DNA of 64,000 nucleotides from Cranoglanis bouderius (Eukaryota > Chordata > Actinopteri > Siluriformes > Cranoglanididae), in contig CM042540.1 of NCBI GenBank assembly GCA_023630585.1, forward strand, positions 21,772,074 to 21,836,073. The letters run 5' to 3'. A program made the translations under genes and the position numbers. Below the pieces are notes generated by a model. That model saw only the letters and a program-made list of their open reading frames with translations. It was not told the DNA's origin and made no database searches. Within the stretch, counting starts at the first letter, position 1. Each line of letters begins with the position of its first letter. Shown here in pieces: positions 1-31,768 of this stretch.

Positions 1-895
1 TTGGGCTAAGGAGAAGAAGAACTGGACTGTTGCCCAGTGGTCCAATATCCTCTTTTCAGATGAGAGCAAGTTTTGTATTTCATTTGGAAACCAAGGTCCT
101 AGAGTCTGGAGGAAGGGTGGAGAAGCTCATAGCCCAAGTTGCTTGAAGTCCAGTGTTCAGTTTCCACAGTCTGTCATGATTTGGGGTGCAATGTCATCTG
201 CTGGTGTTGGTCCATTGTGTTTTTTGAAAACCAAAGTCACTGCACCCGTTTACCAAGAAATTTTGGAGCACTTCATGCTTCCTTCTGCTGACCAGCTTTT
301 TGAAGATGCTGATTTCATTTTCCAGCAGGATTTGGCACCTGCCCACTCTGCCAAAAGCACCAAAAGTTGGTTAAATGACCATGGTGTTGGTGTGCTTGAC
401 TGGCCAGCAAACTCACCAGACCTGAACCCCATAGAGAATCTATGGGGTATTGTCAAGAGGAAAATGAGAAACAAGAGACCAAAAAATGCAGATGAGCTGA
501 AGGCCACTGTCAAAGAAACCTGGGCTTCCATACCACCTCAGCAGTGCTACAAACTGATCACCTCCATGCCACGCCGAATTGAGGCAGTAATTAAAGCAAA
601 AGGAGCCCCTACCAAGTATTGAGTACATGTACAGTAAATGAACATACTTTCCAGAAGGCCAACAATTCACTAAAAATGTTTTTTTTTATTGGTCTTATGA
701 AGTATTCTAATTTGTTGAGATAGTGAATTGGTGGGTTTTTGTTAAATGTGAGCCAAAATCATCACAATTAAAAGAACCAAAGACTTAATCTACTTCAGTC
801 TGTGTGCATTGAATTTATTTAATACACGAGTTTCACAATTTGAGTTGAATTACTGAAATAAATGAACTTTTCCACGACATTCTAATTTATTGAGA

Positions 896-902
<7 letters not shown>
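1..902 (+). mobile_element. Tc1-like transposon, 3' two-thirds, open transposase frame
   Basis: A frame open from base 2 to the stop at 620-622 encodes about 206 residues of a Tc1/mariner DDE transposase (WAKEKKNWTVAQWS ... KAKGAPTKY). The first catalytic Asp is in FSDESKF, the second in QQDLAPAH, and the Glu in SPDLNPIENLW, with 34 residues between the last two (DD34E). The 3' terminal inverted repeat ends at 902 (read inward: CAGGTGCATCTCAATAAAT). The 5' third lies outside the window. The flanking TA expected at 903-904 reads TG because a GT microsatellite starts there. Confidence 0.92.
2..622 (+). CDS. Tc1 transposase, C-terminal part, intact frame
   Basis: This is the catalytic domain of the element above. 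No stop or frameshift occurs across about 206 codons and all three catalytic residues are present. That suggests a young copy. The N-terminal paired-type DNA-binding region is off the window edge, so integrity of the whole gene is unknown. Confidence 0.85.
   Translation, partial: WAKEKKNWTVAQWSNILFSDESKFCISFGNQGPRVWRKGGEAHSPSCLKSSVQFPQSVMIWGAMSSAGVGPLCFLKTKVTAPVYQEILEHFMLPSADQLFEDADFIFQQDLAPAHSAKSTKSWLNDHGVGVLDWPANSPDLNPIENLWGIVKRKMRNKRPKNADELKATVKETWASIPPQQCYKLITSMPRRIEAVIKAKGAPTKY

Positions 903-971
<69 letters not shown>
903..971 (+). repeat. GT then AT microsatellite
   Basis: About 25 GT units are followed by about 9 AT units, starting exactly at the end of the Tc1 inverted repeat. Apparent ORFs across this tract are simple-repeat translations. 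Confidence 0.95.
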
Positions 972-972
<1 letters not shown>

Positions 973-1930
973 CTATCATATGGTCATCATTTTTACATAA
1001 TCTATGGGTCCGTAGATATCTTTTCTTTGCCCTTGTTCTAGATTTGAGACCTAGATATACAGTAAACTGTGCTGATGTCACACAATGTGACCCTCAAAAC
1101 AACTTTTAACTAGGTACAATAATATACACACAGACGGGTGAAAGGACAAAGGAAGGGAACAACAGGTGGCTCAGTAATGCTGGTGTAGTTTGGGGTCACT
1201 TGAAAATGATCACTGCAAGTCAAAATTCTTCTGACTGATCATCTTTATTCTGTGATTAAATATTTCTGACCTGATGGGAGTGGGCACTTTCAGGATGGCA
1301 ATGCCTCCATTGACAGAGTTTGAGATTGAATACATGCTATTTAAATGTATAATCTAATGCACATTATTCAGTAACTTATGCTTCTTAAAAGCATTTCGAC
1401 CTTTTCTGCAAATAAACAGAAATGATGAAGAATTGCAGCTTATATATTAGGCATCCCTACACAGCAAATCCATATGCAGGATAGTAGGGATAGATAAAAT
1501 CAAACCTTAACCCTTTACTGCATGGTGTTGCCATATGGAAACAATTCATTTATCTCCTATTTTCTGATAGGCAATAATACACAACTACTATTTTCTTATG
1601 TAACTGGAAAAAGAGTGCTTTAACTTTGACATTTAAAAAATGCTATCTCATACATGTTGTGTTGTTTTTGGCTATATGTTTCTTTCCAGAATTGCACATT
1701 CTTGCCATTTGGCAACAATTTACCACAAATTGTTACTTGAACTAATTCAAGTAATCAAAATCCATAACTGTTTTTTTATGTAAATGTTTCCCTTTATACT
1801 TTCCCTTTATAAAGAAATACTTTCCCTTTATGGAAGAAAAATTGCCTAAATTAGGAATTTGTTTTGATTTTTAGGCTGTAGTTTCTTGCGACTCCTCTTT
1901 TGGCCGCACGATGGCGCCAGGGGTCCAACG
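972..1930. other. Intergenic DNA, nothing recognised
   Basis: AT-rich sequence without a supported ORF, RNA gene or repeat family that I can name. Confidence 0.5.
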
Positions 1931-1937
1931 ACGAGCA

Positions 1938-2205
1938 TTAAGAATTACTTAACGGAATCGATTCTCGTTTAAATGAATCGAGCTTCAGAGTGTTGGTTTG
2001 ATTTATTCATTCATCCCCATTCCCGCTGAACAGTTAGCTATGGGTATTACGAGTCACTTTACGGATTCGATTCTCATTAAAATGAATCGAGCTTCAGAGT
2101 GTTGGTTTGATTTATTCATTCAGTCCAATTATTGCTGAACAGTTAGCTATGGGTATTACGAGTCACTTTACGGAGTCGATTCTCGTTTAAATGAATCGAG
2201 CATGA
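1938..2205. repeat. 109-bp tandem repeat with internal inverted repeat
   Basis: The motif TCGATTCTCGTTTAAATGAA (or close variants) starts at 1958, 2067 and 2176, a spacing of exactly 109 bp. The intervening sequence (GAGTGTTGGTTTGATTTATT..., AACAGTTAGCTATGGGTATT) is also repeated, giving about 2.4 units. Within each unit TCGATTC and GAATCGA form an inverted repeat about 20 bp long. Related GAATCG/CGATTC words recur at 2525-2580, close to the aif1l start. Confidence 0.85.
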
Positions 2206-2384
2206 TAATTTTGGCTTGAAATATCGCCTAGAAATCTCGTGTGGGCTAAAAATTGACTCTATATGGAAAATGACAATCACGCTTGTTGTTTTTATACAGT
2301 ACTTTTGTCTATATTGCTAATGGTTTTCCGGGTAACAATCATTTCTTAAATAAATAACGTTTACAGATAACATAATAACGTTGT

Positions 2385-2387
<3 letters not shown>

Positions 2388-2453
<66 letters not shown>
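2388..2453. repeat. TA microsatellite
   Basis: About 33 uninterrupted TA units, 240 bp upstream of the aif1l start codon. Confidence 0.95.
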
Positions 2454-2454
<1 letters not shown>

Positions 2455-2691
2455 CAACCAGCGCTTTACACGTCAAAAATACGTCAAAAACTTTGCCAAA
2501 ACTTTTTGATTATCTCGTGTTTGAGAATCGATTTTCCCGAGTCGACACACGGAGTCGTTCAAAAACAGAGAACGATTCATTGGCGGACGCCCCTCAATGA
2601 ACTCCTGCGACTTGCGTTTATTCACCTCCTCCTCCTCACGAGAGAACAGGACTTACACCGATTCTCAGCTCCGTAACGTAACTGTCCCATC

Positions 2692-23285
<20,594 letters not shown>

Positions 23286-25290
23286 AGCATCATGGGAGCA
23301 GAGCCCACCAGTTCCCACCTATTTCAAATCCAGTGGGCTGTTAGCCTTAACCAACATCATTTCTAAGAACCTAAGGGAAAATCTGTGGTTTAGAGAAAGT
23401 TGGAGGGGATAAATGCCGTGGAAAAAAGCAACAACAGAGATATCTATATAAATTTGCTGTGAAGAGGTCAAACCGCAGATTATCTTTTTTTATAAGTCGA
23501 GAAATGTATATATTTATATGGAAATAGGTCTTTTTGAAGTGTACTTATTCCTTTAAATGGAGTCGTTTGATGAAAATGAACAAAGTGTGTTTGTTAACAG
23601 TGCAGTGTGTAACATTTGAACGTGTATTAAGTGTAGTGTGTGAGATAAGACCATTTTATTTCCGAAAATGTTTTAATTTAGAATTAAGATTAAGGTGTTT
23701 GTCTTCCCTTAGACACGTTTATTTTTGAGTGCTTTTGCATAAGCCAGATAAGTCTAATTAAAATAAATGAAAGCATTTGGTCTTAAATGATCACTAAACT
23801 TTAGCTGCAGTATCCAGTCAAGTAAATTGTAAGGTCATGCCAGTTATACCTATAGGCCATTTTATAGTAGGACAGTTAGAGGCATTTACACTCACCGGCC
23901 ACTTTAATAGGAAAATGGCTACGGTAACTCAACTAACCACTCTTTACAACTGTGGCAAGCAGAAAAGCATCTCAGAATGCATAACACCAAACCTTGAGAT
24001 GGGTGGGCTACAACAGCAGGAATCTGGGGTACAGTGGGTCACCGAATCTGGACAGGGGACCTTTCTGTGAGCCTATGGCCACTATAGTCTCAGATTTCTG
24101 TGAAATTTCCAGGAGATCACCAGTTTCTGAAATAATTAAACCAGCCCACCTGGCACTAACAACCATGCCATGGTCAAAGATCACAATTTTCCCCCATTCT
24201 TAAGCTTAAGCAAACTTTTTTTGCATTGCGTTCCTATGCAGTTCCTATTAAAGTGGACAGTGAGTGTTTATATCCATTCAAGGTCTTTTAATATTATAGG
24301 GTTTTTTTTTTTTCTTTTTGTGGTCTGAATTTCCATTACAGAAAGGGGCCAAGAAAGCAAAGGAGGATTCACAGGCTTTTACTAAATGAATAAGTAGCAG
24401 GTTTCATTCCTTCTAGCTTAAATACCTCATAGCCTTCCATTCTTCGTTCTTATGTTTTTTATTTTTATATTTACTTTTCTAGGTTCTTTTTTTTCCCAGT
24501 CTGTGCGACTTGTCTCACATGTGATTTAGTATTTTAGTGAAATACTGTTAGCTAAGCACAAAACAATGTATAGTTTGTTTCACACATCTAGGGTCCGTTT
24601 TTATATTCGTCAAGGCCGATGCATCACACTTGGAAAAATGTCATATTTCTACATGCTCTACAACAGGGTCACCTTCTGCTTACTGTAAATTGAGTTGAAA
24701 TCAGGCTTTCCAAGTGCCTCCCACAGTTCTGATGTAGCCAGTTTATACTCAGTGTGTACAAAATGGTTTTGTGTGGAAATCATTTTTAAATTTATTCCTC
24801 ATGCCAACATGCATCTTCTGCTCAACTCATTGATCGTGATGATCTCAAACGTTTCCATTTATAATTCTTTTATATTACTTATCAGAAATTCCTAACTGTG
24901 TAGCTAGTTGTAACAAAAGAGGCTGAATTTCCGAATTAAACGTTTTCTTTCCACATTTCTCATATGTATCTCTTGGCCTATAGTCTCATGTGTTTCCATT
25001 CATTTTAGAATTTTAGCCAGTCTGTGTAGAAATTGTGACTGTTTGTTTTTGTTTGTTTGTTTGTTTTTCCATTCCTGTTTAAGTGCAAAATTTGAAAATC
25101 TGAATTAGCAGTTGCACTGTTTTAATTTTTTTTTTTTTTTTAAAGAGTTTTTAGATTATTATATTAGTTTGTTCTTTCAGCATAATAATAAATGCAGGCA
25201 TTTTTTTATACTGTAGGTCACATGGTTTTGTTTGTTTGTTTTTTCTGCAAACACCAAAGGAAATAAAGATCATATGGTGACACCGGAAGT
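23286..25290 (+). other. aif1l: Probable aif1l 3' UTR
   Basis: The 2 kb after the aif1l stop has no supported ORF and is AT-rich. Candidate poly(A) signals AATAAA occur at 23762-23767 and 25262-25267. A small Tc1-derived element (23889-24266) lies between them, so the longer transcript would carry a transposon insertion in its 3' UTR. The extent is inferred; no transcript data were available. Confidence 0.5.
23889..24266. mobile_element. Internally deleted Tc1 derivative (378 bp) in the aif1l 3' UTR
   Basis: The left end is CACTCACCGGCCACTTTAAT. The right end, read inward, is CACTCACTGTCCACTTTAAT. TA precedes the left end. The interior keeps CACCAGTTTCTGAAATAATT, also seen in longer relatives. 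The same inverted-repeat type bounds the element at about 63386-63967. Confidence 0.85.
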
Positions 25291-25634
25291 TGCTTGTGAA
25301 AGTCACTTCTTTGCGTGTGGTGTTCTAATGAAAAAGTGATGTGAGCAGTGGTGGCTCAGCTGTTAAACCTCTCAGCTTAAGGTTGAGTTCAAATCCCAGC
25401 ACTGAGAAGCTGTAACTGTTACCCCCTTAAACAATGCCTTTAATTTATGCTCAAGTCAATTGTGTCATTTTTTTAAGGAAATGTAAATTCTCTCATTGTA
25501 TTATGCACATGTACATATGAATTGCTAATGCCACTAACCAGCAGCCAACAACAGTGTAGCCATTCTCTTTCATATGCTCTTCACAAACACTTGAACTTAC
25601 ATGATATTAACAGTAACATCTATCAAGTTAAAAT

Positions 25635-25668
<34 letters not shown>

Positions 25669-26318
25669 TGGAACCAAGAACAACAGCACCACCAACATAA
25701 GTACACACAATAGTATGAATGAGAAGCTGGGGCTGATTTCCTTCTAGCCCAGACTAGATTCTATGCAGCCTACCTTCCCTATAGGCTGTAGCAGCACATA
25801 AACCTATTTAACACAACTGACAACAGTTACTAATTATCAAATTGATATCTTGAGTTTAATACAGAGCTTTCATACTGTAAAACATCAGAAGATCTGGCTA
25901 GCTAGTCCACCTCCCTCAGCTAGCTAATGGCTTACCTGAACATGTTTCTGCAGGTTGGATGTTGAGCTGTGAAATGCCGATATGGTCACAAGGTTTGGCT
26001 TGTGTAATTTGCAGGCTCTGATCATGCTGATTCATTTGAAGCATTTAAAACTGAAGATATTTTATATATTGGGCCAAGGATGCTCATTTGTCTCCACTGT
26101 CCCAGCCATGACTGCTGCTGACTAAGCACTTGGTGCTTGAAGTGTACACTTTCATCTGCTTTATGTTGACAGGGTCTAGAAATTAAATTATTAAAAACTT
26201 GCACATATTGTCTTTTAGTTGTCTTACAGGCTTCCAAGGTTAAATGTGTTATTAATTAATTCCTGCTCAAACATGTTTGATTATTTGTATTTGGGTTTTT
26301 TTGTTTGTTTGTTAGATA
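25291..26318. other. Intergenic DNA with a SINE-like head
   Basis: At about 25347-25420 a tRNA-like segment (GGTGGCTCAGCTGTTAAACC, then GTTGAGTTCAAATCCCAGC) looks like a degraded SINE. A poly-T run occupies 25630-25667. No gene is seen. Confidence 0.5.
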
Positions 26319-27090
26319 CACCAATCAGCCATAACGTTAAAACCACCTGCCTAACATTATGTAGGTCCCACTTGTGCCACCAAAACAGAGCATGGACTCC
26401 ACAAGACCTCCGAAGGTGTGCTGTGGTATCTGGCACCAAGACGTTAGCAGCAGATCCTTTAAGTCCTGTAAGTTGTGAGGTGGGTCTCCATGGATCGGAC
26501 TTGTTTGTCCAGCACATCCCAGAGATGCTTGATTAGATTGAGATCTGGGGAATTTGGTGGCCAAGTCAACACCATGAACTCTTTGTCATGTTCCTCAAAC
26601 CATTCCTGAACAATTTTTGCAGTGTGGCAGGGTGCATTATCCTGCTGAAAGAAGCCACTGCCATTAGGGAATACCGTTGCCATGAAGAGGTATACAAGGT
26701 CTGCAACAGTGTTTAAGTAGGTGGTACAAAGTGTCAAAGTGACATCCACATGAATGCCAGGACCAAAGGTTTCCCAACAGAACATTGCCCAGAGCATCAC
26801 ACTTCCTCCGCCGGTCCTTCCTTGGACCACTTTTGGTAGATACTAACCACTGCATACCAGGAAGCCCTGCCGTTTTGGAGATGCTCTGACCCAGTCATCT
26901 ATCCCTCACAGTTTGGCTCTCAGATCCTTACGCTTGCCCATTTTTCCTGCTTCCAGCACATCAACTTTGAGAACTGACTGTTCACTAGCTGCCTAATATA
27001 TCACACCCCATTGACAGGTGCCACTGTAACAAGATAATCAATGTTATTCACTTCACCTGTCAGTGGTTTTAATGTTATGAATGATCGGTG
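26319..27090 (-). mobile_element. Internally deleted Tc1/mariner element, catalytic Glu replaced by Lys (772 bp)
   Basis: The ends are CACCAATCAGCCATAACGTT and, read inward from the right, CACCGATCATTCATAACATT. TA lies on both sides (26317-26318 and 27091-27092). The - strand encodes a transposase C-terminal part: GGGSVMLWAMFCWETFG, GFFQQDNAPCHTAK, then WPPNSPDLNLIKHLWDVLDK. The expected PIEHLW reads LIKHLW, so the catalytic Glu is Lys. Thirty-six residues separate the second Asp from this position, the spacing of the DD36E group. The N-terminal half is deleted. Confidence 0.9.
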
Positions 27091-27092
27091 TA

Positions 27093-27981
27093 TGGATCTA
27101 GTTTATAGAACCATCTAAATGTATTAGAAAATTTGGCAGGCAGGTACAAACCAGAATAATAACTGTGATTGAAACTGTGAAAGATGTCCTGATTATATCT
27201 CTGGTTGAGACCAGCTGTGAACTTAAGCGATATCTGAGTCAGAGCCGGAATTCACAGATATGTTGACACTACTGGCATTTCTACATCTGGGTTTTTACAG
27301 TGCTTTCCAGTATTTCTGGGGGCATAATGGTAGCTTCTTTTTTTTTTAAGTTTAAATGCAGATACAGATAGCAGTATTGCATTACATCTGTATTGTGTAT
27401 ATGTGTGTTACAAAAACATGACGTGAACATTACAACCACAAAAGCTTTGTCTTTGACCTGTCTACGTCCAGTATTTGTTAATTCTCATTTGCATTAAGTT
27501 GACATCTCCAAAGAAATCATTGTTAAAAAGAAGTTAAAAATTGACCTACATCACATTTCTCTAAAGTCAATTCTGAGTGACCTTGTGACTTCTTCAAGCT
27601 GTATTTATAATTGTATTGATATTACACCGCAGTATGTGTTTGTGTATTTTTTTGTATATATCTGACCTTTTGAACCTCTGGTTGACCTATGTTTAAGATT
27701 TGTAAAAAGTTATTCTGAAGTTACTTCTGCTGTTAATTCCTAGCTTCTTCTTTAGACATCCGTGTTGCGCTTTGGAAAAGAGGATCTGTTCTCGAATGCC
27801 TTTGTCCTGTTTTTAACGTTTGGAGTTTTTCTTCCTCAGTTAACTTTGCCTACATGCTGTACAGATGTCAGTGACAATGCACATGAACAGTGCGTTACTT
27901 GTTTTGATTGTTTGTGCAATTGAGCATTCAGGCGTAGGAATGCTCACTAGTATATTAATGAGCATCTTAGTGTGTGTGTGT

Positions 27982-28061
<80 letters not shown>

Positions 28062-28405
28062 TGGTGTTTGCTACAGCCTGAGTTTTGTTGTTCCATTCTC
28101 TAACCCCTCTAAGGGCCTCGAATGGAGAAAGAGGTGAGACGACTAAAGGAACAGGTGGGCATTACCACTGGGAGTGAGAGTGCTTTATGTAATAAGTGCA
28201 GTGATTACAGCGGAACTGGGTCTCAAAATGCTTGAATGCCATTTGCGTGTATTTAGGGTTCCTACTATAGCATCAGCCATTAATTGAAAAAAATGAAGTG
28301 AAATCACAAATATCTACAATAACAAGACCACTTCAGTTAACAGACTACAACAAAGATGAACACTAAACTAAACACAGATCAAAATGTGAACAGAGCTAGG
28401 AATCA
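27093..28405. other. Intergenic DNA with a long GT tract
   Basis: A GT microsatellite of about 90 bp (27970-28060) is the only clear feature. No gene or named repeat was recognised in the rest. Confidence 0.5.
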
Positions 28406-28412
28406 GCAAACA

Positions 28413-28724
28413 GGATCCATCCATCCATCCATTTTCTGTATCGCATGTCCTACACAGGTTCACAGGGAGCCTGGAGCCTATCCCAGGGGATAGGCTCCAT
28501 CGCAGGGCACAATCACACACACAATACGCACACCCATTCACACACTACGGACAATTTAGCAATGCCAATCAGCCTACAACGCATGTCTTTGGACTGGGGG
28601 AAGAAACCGGAGTATCCGAAGAAAACCCCTGAACTGTACACATGCAGGGCAGAGGCAGGAATCGAACTCCCAACCCCCGGAGGTGCGAGGCAAACGTGCT
28701 AACCACTAATCCACCATACCCCCT
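28413..28724 (-). repeat. tRNA-derived SINE (GGATGG tail), near full length
   Basis: Read on the - strand from 28724, a tRNA-like head has an A-box region (GGATTAGTGGTTAGCACG) and a B box (GAGTTCGATTCCTGCC). Then come CTGTACATGTGCAGGG-side sequence, GGCTGATTGGCATTGCTAAA and the tail GGATGGATGGATGGATCC. A probable 7-bp target duplication GCAAACA lies at 28406-28412 and 28725-28731. This is the best reference copy of the SINE in the window. The head is retained, so RNA polymerase III promoter boxes are present. Confidence 0.9.
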
Positions 28725-28921
28725 GCAAACAAATATTCTAGAAATTTCACAGTGAAATTTCTACTCACTATACAGTATAATAAACCAAAATCCAATCTAG
28801 TATGTGGAAAGTATGGGACGCTGCTATACAGTATGTTATAATCTGTAGCACTATATAATTCACTCTTGCCAAATTAAGAAATGAAAAAATACTTCTGCTT
28901 GGGATACATGCAGTAATATAA

Positions 28922-29725
28922 GGTGCCTTTCAGAATTATTGGCACCCTTCATAAAAATAAACAAAAATGATTGTATATAATAAACATTACACAATAATTC
29001 AAATTCTCCACTCAATAAGACAAACTACTTATCTATGTTCTAACAAAAAAAAAAAAAAATCATGCTTTTTTAAAATATAAATCCTTTAATACTTCAATAC
29101 TTTTAAGTATTTTCTCTCAAAATTGTGTGCCAAAGTCATACTTTAAAAAAATTGTATATTGTTGTATTTGAGAATTGCACAGTTTTGTTGATTTTTCTGT
29201 TTGCCAAGTTTCAGTGTCACCTATTAAACACCACTTTCATTGCAAGCTCTTTGGAAGTGTTGCAAGAAAGAAGCATCTGAACTTCACTAAGCATCATTAG
29301 AACTACAAATGTTATCGTGTATTGCAGTCAGACGAGACCAAAACGTTTTGGTCATGTACAGCATCCACATGTTTACAGAAAGCACCTGATACCAACTGTT
29401 GATTACGGATGCTTTGTTTCATGGCATTTAATTTGGTGGATTTTGTGTAGTGCCAGGATATTTCACCCCCAAAACTGGTTACCTCTGCCAGGAGGTTCAG
29501 ACTTGGCCGTAGATAGATCTTCGCACAATATGATGAGTCAAGCATACTTCCGAATGAACACAGAAACGGTTAAAGAAACACAAACCACATGGAGAACATG
29601 TCCTGTGTATGTTCTACATGAAGAAGTGGACCGTTATCCCTCTACAAGTGTCTCCAACCTTGTTAGACATTACAGAAAGAGACTCAGTGTTCGGTATGTA
29701 AAATATTATTTGTAAAGGTGCCAGA
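28922..29725 (+). pseudogene. Degraded Tc1-like transposon
   Basis: The left end GGTGCCTTTCAGAATTATTG (then GCACCC) and a right GGTGCCAGAACTAT-type end bound broken transposase sequence. A CKKEAS-type segment near 29262 and SDETK-equivalent sequence near 29325 are recognisable, and HYRKRLSVRY precedes the stop. Several frameshifts are present, so the longest open frame (to 29715) is not a real gene. Confidence 0.6.
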
Positions 29726-30935
29726 ACTATACAATGTCCATGTATGTTTAAGCTCAAAATATCAGTTATTACTTGTTATTCTTTTAAATATAAATGTTCC
29801 CTTGTTTTCATGAAGGCTGGAATCATACTGAAAGTTACTGTATCTGTTTTCATTTGTCATGTCTATGCTGGAATCGACATCAAACTCCATAAACCAGATT
29901 GCATCGCAAACTATAAACATGGATTCCCATGACTACAACAACCACACACCACGTTCATTGTCACATTTACAGTCACCTGATTACTAATCACACACACCTG
30001 GACTCAGACACACATACACACACAGATTTCTGTTATTTCTCAACCAGTTTCCTAGTTCAGTAGTCAGGGCACCAATCAGAGAGTCAACCATTTTAAGGGA
30101 GGATCGATGCTCACTGGGTGCTTCTCATTTCTTATTTGTGCACCCATGTTTCCTTTCCTCGCTTCCTTTCCTTGTGTCTTAGCTCCACCCCCTTAGGATG
30201 TGAGGGAAGGATGCAAGGATGAGATGCGAGGAGAAGCTCAAGCGTCACTTCAGAGTGATGTCAATTAATGATGACTGTGCTCAGCTGGATGACCTCACTG
30301 CGCTTCAGGGATCTGCTGTTATGTTGTTGGAGTTTGGTTTACAACAACATTCAAAAATAAGGCAAAATGCACTGATAGAATGTGAAATGTCTGGGTTATT
30401 CAACAATGAATTAATGAACGTTACATAATTTATCACACCTTTTGTGCAGCTTTGCATATCCAAACATGCAAGGATCAGTTAATTACAATACTCATTGTAA
30501 GCATATTATTATTTCATTATATATTGAATGTTTGTGTGCTTTACATATTAATCATAGCTAAGAAGTGACTAATTATAATGGAAGATTTTACAGACTTGTT
30601 CATTGAAAGAGTTCAGTTTGGAGCCTTTCTGACAGCAAAACACTGTTGTATGGTTCAACTGACAAGTTTTTGTTTGTTTGTTTGTTTGTTTGTTGTTGTT
30701 GTTTTTTTGTGTGTGTGTGTGTGGGGGGATGTATTTGGGTAATAGTGTACTTATCAATGGTTGTCCAGTTGTCCCAAGAATTCTACATTTTCATTGCTGT
30801 CAAACCGCAAAAGATTCCAAAATATTTTCTGTTTTGACAGCTATGCAAATGTACAACACATTTAAAAAAAATACAAATGTTATCTTATCAGAGAAGAGAA
30901 GAGCTCTAATCAGCTAATTAACTCAATACACCGTT
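29726..30935. other. Intergenic DNA, unassigned repeats
   Basis: It contains a GTTT-rich and GT-rich stretch (30666-30730) and sequence that looks like teleost interspersed repeat around 29880-30330. No gene is seen. Confidence 0.4.
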
Positions 30936-30947
30936 TTACTCAAAACA

Positions 30948-31766
30948 CCGTTGCTCAGCGGTCCAAAGTCCTCTTTTCAGATGAAAGTAAATTTTGCACT
31001 TCATTTGGAAATCAAGGTCCCAGAGTCTGGAGGAAGAGTGGAGAGGCACAGAATCCAAGTTGCTTGAAGTCCAGTGTGAAGTTTCCACAGTCAGTGATGA
31101 TTTGGGGTGCCATGTCATCTGCTGGTGTTGATCCACTGTGTTTTCTCAAGTCGAGAGTCAATGCAGCGTCTACCAGGAGATTTTAGAGCACTTCATGCTT
31201 CCATCTACTGATAAGCTTTATGTAGATGCTGATTTCCTTTTCCAGCAGGACTTGGCACCTGCCCACAGTGCCAAAACTACTAGTAACTGGTTTACTGACC
31301 ATGGTATTACTGTGCTTGATTGGCCAGCCAACTCGCCTGACCTGAATTTTGTCAAGAGGAAGATGAGAGACACCAGACCCAACAATACAGATGAGCTGAA
31401 GGCCGCTATCAAAGCAACCTGGGCTTCCATAACACCTCAGCAGTGCCACAGGCTGATTGCCTCCATGCCACGCCGCACTGATGCAGTAATTTGTGCAAAA
31501 GGAGCCCCGACCAAGTACTGAGTGCATAAATTAACATACTTTTCAGAAGGTCGTCATTTCTGTATTATAAATTCTTTATTCTAATATTTTGTGATACTGG
31601 ATTTTTTCCATGAGCTGATTAAAACAAAACAAAACAAAAAAAAGGCTTGAAATATTTCACTTTATGTGTAATGAATCTAGAATATATGAAAGTTCCACTT
31701 TTTGAATTAAATTACGGGGAAATAATGAACTTTTCCACGATATTCAATTTTTTTGAGACGCACCTG
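30948..31766 (+). mobile_element. 5'-truncated Tc1-like element lacking its catalytic Glu
   Basis: It is the same family as the element at 1-902, ending with the same inverted repeat (read inward: CAGGTGCGTCTCAAAAAAAT) followed by TA at 31767-31768. The remnant keeps QQDLAPAHSAK but reads WPANSPDLNFVKRKMRD where the intact relative has SPDLNPIENLWGIVKRK. This in-frame loss of seven residues (21 bp) removes the catalytic Glu. A frameshift lies near 31150-31170. The left boundary near 30948 is abrupt. Confidence 0.88.
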
Positions 31767-31768
31767 TA

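Noticed and set aside
887..1109. ORFs of 64-68 codons across the GT/AT microsatellite
   Set aside because: They are translations of dinucleotide repeats on both strands (Cys-Val, Thr-His, Tyr-Ile runs). The same holds at 12169, 12364, 13350 and 27865.
28445..28702. 85-codon + strand ORF
   Set aside because: It is the antisense of a near full-length SINE.
28690..28724. tRNA gene
   Set aside because: The A and B box-like sequences belong to the head of a SINE with a GGATGG tail and target duplication, not to a free-standing tRNA with a cloverleaf.
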